DNA of 8,112 nt, from assembly GCA_003509825.1 (NCBI GenBank), contig DOMT01000191.1:1-8112 (forward strand), read 5' to 3'. Within the stretch, counting starts at the first letter, position 1. The number at the start of each line of letters is the position of its first letter. The position numbers were made by a program, and so were the translations under genes. This document shows positions 1 through 4,559 of the stretch, piece after piece. The notes under the pieces are model-generated. The model saw nothing but the letters and a program-made list of their open reading frames with translations. It ran no database searches and had not been told where the DNA came from. Origin of the DNA: Coriobacteriia bacterium. Lineage in GTDB: Bacteria; Actinomycetota; Coriobacteriia; Coriobacteriales; UBA8131.

Positions 1-386
1 CAGCACTGCATGAAGAGGTTTTCGTAACCGAAGGCATCAGCCAAAAGACCCAGCCAAAGCATATGGCTGTGGATCCTGGAGAGCTCATGCCAGATCACAC
101 GCAGATACTCGGCACGCTTGGGTACCTCGATCTTCATCAGCGCTTCGACGGTCTCGGAATACCCGAGGCTGTGACCGAAGGCACAGATGCCGCAAATGCG
201 CTCGGCTACCAGCACGAACTGCATGAAGTCTTTTTTGGAAACCAGTTTTTCGAGGCCGCGATGGATGAATCCGATCTGCGGAATGGCCTCGAGCACCTTT
301 TCATCCTCGATGACCAGATCGAGATGGAGCGGTTCCGGCAACACCGGATGCTGGGGGCCGAAGGGAATGACGGTTTTGTTACCCAT
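1..386 (-). CDS. echE: Group 4 [NiFe] hydrogenase large (catalytic) subunit, NuoD/EchE-like, partial
   Basis: This is the N-terminal 128 residues of the catalytic subunit that holds the NiFe active site and faces the cytoplasm in membrane-bound hydrogenases; the C-terminal part lies beyond the left edge. The protein opens MGNKTVIPFGPQHPVLPEP, typical of group 4 large subunits and NuoD. The sequence RICGICAFGH at residues 63-72 is the L1 motif: Cys65 and Cys68 are expected nickel ligands, and this pair separates a hydrogenase from true complex I NuoD, which lacks it. The second Cys pair (L2, near the C-terminus) is outside the window and cannot be checked. The ATG at 386 follows a purine-rich GGGGGCGAG at 400-392 and lies 2 bases after the stop of the NuoC-like gene, so the two are probably translationally coupled. 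EchE, CooH and HycE/HyfG are the alternatives by name. HycE-type proteins are fused to a NuoC domain; here the NuoC domain is a separate gene, favouring the Ech/Coo type. Confidence 0.93.
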   Translation of the reverse strand, partial: MGNKTVIPFGPQHPVLPEPLHLDLVIEDEKVLEAIPQIGFIHRGLEKLVSKKDFMQFVLVAERICGICAFGHSLGYSETVEALMKIEVPKRAEYLRVIWHELSRIHSHMLWLGLLADAFGYENLFMQC

Positions 387-388
387 GA

Positions 389-823
389 TCACTCGCCCCC
401 TTTCGCATCATCGTCGGCAGTTGCTGCGGCGCCGGCCCCGGCGGCTTGCGCCGCGTACTCACGCGCCTGCACTGACTGCGGGTTCATCGGCGTAGGCACC
501 GAGACCTTGTAGAACTTGCCGTCGAAATCGATGGAAACACCCGAGAACTTTACGCCGAACAGGTCGTAGGTCTCGTTCTCGAAGAAAAATGCGTTGGGAA
601 AACAGCCCGACACCGAGGGGATCGTGCTGCCGTTAGGCACTGTAAAGCGCAGGTTTTCCAGAGGTAGCCCGTCCGAAAAGCTGTAGATGAGCTCCACGCC
701 GCCCTCCACGGTGCTGCCGCAGATGTTGACGAAACGCCAACCGCGGTTTTCATACTCGTCGACCTTCGTCTTGAGGTCCTTGCAATCTATGTCGATGAAT
801 ATCTGTGGTTTTTCGTTAGTCAT
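389..823 (-). CDS. echD: Group 4 hydrogenase NuoC-like (30 kDa) subunit, EchD-like
   Basis: This 144-residue soluble subunit corresponds to the 30-kDa/NuoC subunit of complex I and to EchD/CooU. In those complexes it packs against the small and large subunits of the peripheral arm and carries no cofactor. The family signature is at about residues 79-94, FFFENETYDLFGVKFSG, matching the E-x-E-x-x-D-x-F-G-x-x-F-x-G pattern. It ends the recognised domain at about residue 112. The last 25 residues form a low-complexity tail, rich in Ala and Gly and then Asp, that has no equivalent in the core fold. The ATG at 823 overlaps the end of the small-subunit gene by 8 bases, with a moderate purine stretch (GGGAAGCGAG, 840-831) upstream. 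Its stop is 2 bases before the large-subunit start. The length is close to other stand-alone EchD/CooU proteins and far shorter than fused NuoCD/HycE. Confidence 0.9.
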   Translation of the reverse strand: MTNEKPQIFIDIDCKDLKTKVDEYENRGWRFVNICGSTVEGGVELIYSFSDGLPLENLRFTVPNGSTIPSVSGCFPNAFFFENETYDLFGVKFSGVSIDFDGKFYKVSVPTPMNPQSVQAREYAAQAAGAGAAATADDDAKGGE

Positions 824-1365
824 GTATACGCTCGCTTCCCAGCGCTTCCAGGCGGGCGGCTTCGCCGATCGTCGTACCGTCCACCACTTTATCGGCGGCG
901 GTAACGTCTTCGCGCAGCTTTACGCTCAAGTCTTTCTTTTCTGCCAGTTTGGCACGTTTTTCTTCGAGAATGCCGAGCCCGGTTACCACCGCATCGATGA
1001 TGGCCTCGGGGCGGATGGCGCATCCGGGGGCGTACACATCCACGGGAATAGCCACGTCGATGCCACCTAAGGTGTTGTAGCACTCCTTGAAGATGCCGCC
1101 CGTGGTGGCACAGATACCGCAGGCGATGACCACCTTGGGCTCGATCATCTGCTCATAGATCTGCTGCACGACCTTGATGTTTCGCTCGTTTACCGAACCG
1201 GTCACCAAGAAGATGTCGGCATGTTTGGGGTTACCCGTATTGATGATCCCGAAGCGCTCGACATCATACATGGGCGTGAGGCAGGCCAAAACCTCGATGT
1301 CGCAACCGTTGCAACTCGAAGCGTCATAATGAACCAGCCAAGGGAGATTTTATCGTCGATGACAT
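816..1365 (-). CDS. echC: Group 4 [NiFe] hydrogenase small subunit, NuoB/EchC-like, with a +1 frame switch near 1341
   Basis: This subunit carries the [4Fe-4S] cluster next to the NiFe site (N2 equivalent in NuoB). The ATG at 1365 has an ideal Shine-Dalgarno AGGAGG at 1379-1374 and codes MSSTIKSP, then reads into a stop at 1326-1324. The expected family sequence WLVHYDASSCNGCDIEVLAC continues in the +1 frame from the TGG at 1340, and that frame is open to the TAA at 818-816. Joined by skipping one base (T1341), the product is 182 residues. Expected cluster ligands are Cys18 and Cys21 (SCNGC), Cys85 (in CGICATTGG) and Cys115 (PGC). The downstream frame alone has a stop at 1352-1350 and no ATG, GTG or TTG before the first Cys pair. 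Its first usable codon is the TTG at 1289, and a protein starting there would lack two cluster ligands. The rest of the gene looks fully conserved, so this is either a single-base indel (error or mutation) or programmed frameshifting. A genome annotation might show it as a 157-residue truncated CDS or a pseudogene. Confidence 0.88.
1338..1347 (-). other. Frame-switch site CCC-TTG-G in the hydrogenase small-subunit gene
   Basis: On the coding strand the sequence reads TCT CCC TTG G. Frame 0, from the ATG at 1365, gives Ser-Pro-Leu and closes six codons after CCC at TGA (1326-1324). Shifting +1 after CCC gives Pro-Trp-Leu-Val-His-Tyr-Asp, which is the conserved family sequence. CCC-T (CCC-U in mRNA) is a known type of site for +1 slippage of proline tRNA, because the tRNA can re-pair with CCU. 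No long homopolymer is present (CCC then TT), so a classic homopolymer sequencing error is not strongly implied but cannot be excluded. Confidence 0.6.
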
Positions 1366-1373
1366 CAGGCACA

Positions 1374-1379
1374 CCTCCT
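1374..1379 (-). promoter_or_regulatory. Shine-Dalgarno site of the hydrogenase small-subunit gene
   Basis: AGGAGG, read on the minus strand from 1379 to 1374, is followed by 8 bases and the ATG at 1365. Its first bases overlap the TAG stop (1380-1378) of the upstream NuoH-like gene. This near-perfect site supports 1365 as the real start even though that frame closes 13 codons later. Confidence 0.75.
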
Positions 1380-2268
1380 AAAATACTACCTGGATGAAAA
1401 CCATGTTCAGGACAACGCATACCAGAGTGACTACCCAGCTGGATATCAGCATGAATTGCCACTTGACGCGCGCGAAGTTGTTGTCGATGAGTATCTCGAT
1501 CAGGTAAATGACCGCCATACCCACGAGCGCCACAACCACGCCGATCCAGCTGCCCCAGACCAAAAACAGCCCGATCCAGCCGAGAAACAGCACCGTCTCA
1601 TACCAGTGGATGATCTCGACGAGGCCCAGGGTGCGGCCGGTCATCTCGGTGGAGATGCCTTTGACCAGCTCCTGATGTGCGTGGTGCGAGAAGCTCAGAT
1701 CGAAAGGTGATTTGCGCAACTTGATGGTGAGAATGAAAAACAGACCGAGAAACACGAAGGGTAGCGCGACGATCAGCGGTTGCTCAAGGCTGAAGACGGC
1801 ACCGACGTTGAACGTGGCCTCGCCCGAAAGCACCCCCGTGCCCATAAAGAAGGTTACCGCCATGAGGATGACCATCGGTTCGTAACTCATGACCTGCACG
1901 ATCTCACGCTCGGCACCGATCTCGGCGAAGGGCGAACGGGTGGAGTAGGCCGCCACGATGAAGAACAGGGTGGCCAACATCAAAATGAAGATGACGAGCA
2001 GGAAGTTGCCGCCGGCAAAGAAGAAGGCGCCGGCCAGTACCGTAAACACCAGGGAGAGAAACACGTAGAATCCCTGAAAGCTATGGGTAACCGAATCGTC
2101 TTTTGCAAACAGCTTCTGCACATCGTAAAACGGCTGGAGCAAGGGAGGGCCCACCCTACCTTGCAGTCGGGCGGAGATGATGCGGTCGGTACCGGCGATA
2201 AGCCCGCCGATAAACGGGGCTAAAACCGTAAAGGCCACCAAAGCGATGATGAAAGTGAGTATCGTCAC
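1378..2268 (-). CDS. echB: Group 4 hydrogenase membrane subunit, NuoH/EchB-like
   Basis: This 296-residue integral membrane protein is the NuoH/HycD/EchB subunit. It anchors the peripheral arm and forms part of the path joining cluster and active-site chemistry to ion pumping. About eight hydrophobic segments are visible. Conserved motifs are ARLQGRVGPPLLQPFYDV (residues 33-50), RSPFAEIGAEREIVQVMSYE (111-130), which carries the acidic residues of the quinone-site-like funnel, and KSPFDLSFSHHAHQELVKG (186-204). The GTG at 2268 is chosen because it overlaps the upstream TGA as GTGA (2268-2265), follows a G-rich GGGGGGTGG stretch, and gives the family's usual N-terminus and length. The frame stays open upstream to 2373, but that extension encodes a non-conserved basic stretch inside the upstream gene. 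The neighbour downstream begins 12 bases after its TAG. CooK and HycD are equivalent names. Confidence 0.92.
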   Translation of the reverse strand: MTILTFIIALVAFTVLAPFIGGLIAGTDRIISARLQGRVGPPLLQPFYDVQKLFAKDDSVTHSFQGFYVFLSLVFTVLAGAFFFAGGNFLLVIFILMLATLFFIVAAYSTRSPFAEIGAEREIVQVMSYEPMVILMAVTFFMGTGVLSGEATFNVGAVFSLEQPLIVALPFVFLGLFFILTIKLRKSPFDLSFSHHAHQELVKGISTEMTGRTLGLVEIIHWYETVLFLGWIGLFLVWGSWIGVVVALVGMAVIYLIEILIDNNFARVKWQFMLISSWVVTLVCVVLNMVFIQVVF

Positions 2269-4202
2269 AGCGACCACCCCCCGAGAGACAACAGGGATAA
2301 GGTCATGCCGAAGACGAGCACGGCGATACAGCAGGTGTTGGCCAGGGGGGTCATGGATTGCTCCGAGAACCATCCATCCATATACCAGTTACGCTGGGAC
2401 GCTTTGGTTTCTTGCGAAAGCGAGTTGAGATAGGTGCGCTCCTCGAAGTCCAGACCCACACCGGAGAGATAGATCGGAGCCGTGCGCTTCTTGCTTCTCC
2501 ACACGAATACCAAAAACGACAGCACGACGGCGAGTACGATGATCGCCATGATCAACAGATTGTCGAAGCTGATGACATCGAGCCCGGTTACGTTCCATAT
2601 GCAGGCCAGATAGGGCACGACCACCATTTCCGAGACAAACGGGAATCCCACGCTCAAGCCGATGACCAACACGGCCATCAAACCGATGGTGGACCACTCG
2701 CTTCTATGCACCGCGGTCTCCACGTTGCTCTGGCTGCCGGCCACGGCGAGCATCTTGCCGAGCCATTTGGCCCAAAACATGAAGGTCACCGCCGAGCCGA
2801 AGGCCAAGATGATCAACAATACGGCGTTACCGGTTTCCACCAGCGACACGATCGTCGCCCATTTGGAGATAAGCATGCCGAAGGGCGCGATGAACATCGT
2901 CAGGATGCCGAGCGCCATAAGCATGGCGAGCTTGGGCATACGTATGAAGAGGTTGTCCATCTCCTCGATGTCGCGGCTACCGATGTTGTGCTCGGCGGTT
3001 CCCACGCAAAGAAAGAGCAGCGACTTGGCCACGGCGTGAAATATCAAAAGGAAGATGGCCGCCCATACCGCCTCGGGTGTACCCACGCCGGCGCAGGCCA
3101 CGATAAGACCGAGGTTGGCGACGGTGGAATACGCCAGCACGCGCTTGGCGTTGGGTTGCGAGATGGCGATGGCCGAGCAGAACAGGAAGGTGAATCCGCC
3201 GATCAGCATCACCGCGATGCCGTTGGCGTTCCAGCCGAGCGCAGGAGCCAGCTTGATGACCATGAATACGCCGGCCTTGACCATCGTCGAGGAGTGCAAT
3301 AATGCGGAGGTGGGCGTCGGAGCCACCATGGCACCGAGCAGCCAACTCTGAAACGGCACCTGGGCCGCCTTGGTCATGCCCGCGAATGCCAAAAGAATGA
3401 TCGGCAGTCCGAGCAGTCCGAGGTTGCCGTGGGAGATAACCACGTCGAGCTCGAGTATGCCCTGAAGCCCGAGCAGTATCAGCGCGATCACGAAGGCCAG
3501 GCCACCGAGCTGGTTCATGACGATCTGTCTGAACGAGTTAGCGATGGCCTCGTCGGTGCGCGTGTAACCGATCAGCGCAAACGAGCAAACCGTGGTGATC
3601 TCCCAGGCGCAGAACAGCCAGGCCAGATTGTTAAAGAACACGATCGCAAACATCGCCGCAAGGAATAAAAACATCAACGCGAAAAAGATCGGCCGTCTGT
3701 CCTTGCAGGTGGGGTCGTCTTCACGCGCATGACACTCGTGATCTTTCATATAGCCGAGCGCATAGATGCAGATGCCACTACCGATGATACCGATGATCAG
3801 GGCCATGATGACCGAAAGCCCATCGATATACAGATCGCTTGCGATCGACACGCCGGGCGCGATCAAAAACTCGAACGCGAGGATACCCGCCATCTGGGCG
3901 ACGGCCAAAGCACCCGCAAGCAGCTTTTTGTATTTGATGCTCTTAGCCAATATATAAAGACCGATCACCACATCGATGGCCAACAGGCAATAATCGATGA
4001 GGGGATAATGGAAGGAGCCCTGCCAAGGGTCCCCTACCAAATAGCCGACGGCCAAAAGGATGGTTCCGAGCATAATCAGAACTCCGAAGCCGACGACCAC
4101 GACCTTACGTCCGCCGTTGCCACGAATGACCAGCAGCAAACCCGCCGCCAGAAGTGGCATCAACAGCAATAGGCCGATGATGAGAACAGGCTCGATAATC
4201 AA
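2265..4202 (-). CDS. echA: Group 4 hydrogenase membrane antiporter-like subunit, NuoL/EchA (HyfB)-like
   Basis: This first gene of the operon encodes a large polytopic protein of the Mrp/NuoL antiporter-like family (Proton_antipo_M fold), thought to translocate H+ or Na+ during ferredoxin:H2 turnover. Taking the TTG start it has 645 residues. Motifs seen are WEITTVCSFALIGY around Glu201, GMTKAAQVPFQSWL with Lys278, HSSTMVKAGVF with Lys309, FHAVAKSLLFL with Lys393 and Lys447 in a later helix; these match the conserved Glu and Lys line of the ion channel. The TTG at 4202 is preferred because AAGGAG (4213-4208) lies 5 bases upstream. The alternative ATG at 4217 would add five residues (ATG GAA GGA GTG CGC) that contain this same Shine-Dalgarno, and it has no site of its own. 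The frame runs open further up to 4391, but that stretch is basic, Cys-rich and unlike any family N-terminus. The end overlaps the next gene by 4 bases. Length fits EchA better than the longer CooM. Confidence 0.92.
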   Translation of the reverse strand: MIIEPVLIIGLLLLMPLLAAGLLLVIRGNGGRKVVVVGFGVLIMLGTILLAVGYLVGDPWQGSFHYPLIDYCLLAIDVVIGLYILAKSIKYKKLLAGALAVAQMAGILAFEFLIAPGVSIASDLYIDGLSVIMALIIGIIGSGICIYALGYMKDHECHAREDDPTCKDRRPIFFALMFLFLAAMFAIVFFNNLAWLFCAWEITTVCSFALIGYTRTDEAIANSFRQIVMNQLGGLAFVIALILLGLQGILELDVVISHGNLGLLGLPIILLAFAGMTKAAQVPFQSWLLGAMVAPTPTSALLHSSTMVKAGVFMVIKLAPALGWNANGIAVMLIGGFTFLFCSAIAISQPNAKRVLAYSTVANLGLIVACAGVGTPEAVWAAIFLLIFHAVAKSLLFLCVGTAEHNIGSRDIEEMDNLFIRMPKLAMLMALGILTMFIAPFGMLISKWATIVSLVETGNAVLLIILAFGSAVTFMFWAKWLGKMLAVAGSQSNVETAVHRSEWSTIGLMAVLVIGLSVGFPFVSEMVVVPYLACIWNVTGLDVISFDNLLIMAIIVLAVVLSFLVFVWRSKKRTAPIYLSGVGLDFEERTYLNSLSQETKASQRNWYMDGWFSEQSMTPLANTCCIAVLVFGMTLSLLSLGGWSL

Positions 4203-4207
4203 GCGCA

Positions 4208-4213
4208 CTCCTT
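4208..4213 (-). promoter_or_regulatory. Shine-Dalgarno site deciding the echA start
   Basis: AAGGAG on the minus strand is 5 bases from TTG (4202-4200). It lies inside the codons that follow the nearby ATG (4217), which itself is preceded only by an AT-rich, non-purine stretch. This favours initiation at TTG. An ATG start cannot be excluded. Confidence 0.55.
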
Positions 4214-4238
4214 CCATACATATTACAGAGAATTCCTG

Positions 4239-4253
4239 CCGACAAACAGTCGG
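4239..4253 (-). promoter_or_regulatory. Small hairpin in the hydrogenase mRNA leader
   Basis: On the minus strand CCGAC, five loop bases and GTCGG form a perfect 5-bp GC-rich stem about 25 bases ahead of the echA ribosome binding site. It may affect translation of the first hydrogenase gene. It is short enough to occur by chance. Confidence 0.2.
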
Positions 4254-4331
4254 GTCTTGTCCCCTTGCACCATATTGACGCCGAGGCCGGCACCGAAGCA
4301 AATCGTAGCAAAACGCCTTTGCAGGAAATTG

Positions 4332-4358
4332 AATATAATCATGCTTAGAGTAGTCTAA
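4332..4358 (-). promoter_or_regulatory. Candidate promoter for the hydrogenase operon
   Basis: On the minus strand TATATT (4337-4332) matches the -10 consensus in five of six positions, and TTAGAC (4358-4353) is a weak -35 with a short 15-base spacer. Transcription would start near 4325, giving a leader of roughly 120 bases before the echA start. The same AT-rich core reads TATAAT on the plus strand (4334-4339) with no good -35. A dyad TTAGA-GTAG-TCTAA (4345-4358) covers the -35 and spacer and could be a regulator site. All of this is inference from consensus matching. Confidence 0.3.
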
Positions 4359-4547
4359 CTTAGTCAGCGTCTTTTGCACATCGTGTATCAAATCGAGAAT
4401 GTGAGTATAGCGTCGGCGAGTGGTTGCTTTCCGATATATGAGGAGTGACAGCGGGGAATGAATGAGTGCCGCTCCACCCGTCTTCCGTTACCCCGTTGTC
4501 CCCGCAGCTGTCCCCAAGCCGTTACTCGCAACCACCGGGTTATGCAT

Positions 4548-4553
4548 TAAAAT
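4548..4553 (+). promoter_or_regulatory. Candidate -10 element placing transcription start at the antiporter ATG
   Basis: TAAAAT ends 6 bases before the ATG at 4560, the spacing expected if the first transcribed base is the A of the start codon. No Shine-Dalgarno-like purine run exists upstream of this ATG (the sequence is AT-rich then ACCG), which agrees with a leaderless or SD-independent start. No good -35 is visible at 16-19 bases upstream, so support is weak. Confidence 0.25.
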
Positions 4554-4559
4554 ATACCG

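Larger units (their letters stand above)
4203..4559. other. Divergent intergenic region between the hydrogenase operon and the antiporter gene
   Basis: These 357 bases separate two genes transcribed away from each other and hold no convincing coding sequence. The left part would be the leader of the hydrogenase mRNA and contains a small stem (CCGAC/GTCGG, 4239-4253, 5-base loop). The AT-rich centre (about 4325-4360) holds candidate promoter elements on both strands and a short dyad. The right part, up to the antiporter start, is C-rich on the plus strand, with several TGTCCCC repeats (4258-4264, 4497-4503, 4509-4515) and a spaced inverted pair GCGGGGA/TCCCCGC (4451-4457, 4499-4505). I recognise no riboswitch or RNA gene. 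Confidence 0.7.

Noticed and set aside
1202..1462. Third minus-strand frame across the small-subunit start (86 residues)
   Set aside because: It overlaps the conserved ends of two hydrogenase genes and has no family similarity.
2358..3302. Long plus-strand open frame (314 residues) opposite the NuoL-like gene
   Set aside because: The composition is His, Gln, Asp and Gly-rich with no motif, and the opposite strand carries a clearly conserved membrane protein. It is an antisense shadow.
4218..4391. 58-residue upstream extension of the NuoL-like gene to an ATG at 4391
   Set aside because: The extension is basic and Cys-rich, unlike family N-termini, lies upstream of the good ribosome binding site, and covers the probable promoter.
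4451..4505. GCGGGGA/TCCCCGC spaced inverted pair as a terminator or operator
   Set aside because: The arms are 7 bp and about 41 bases apart in a locally C-rich stretch, so chance pairing is likely. No T run follows.
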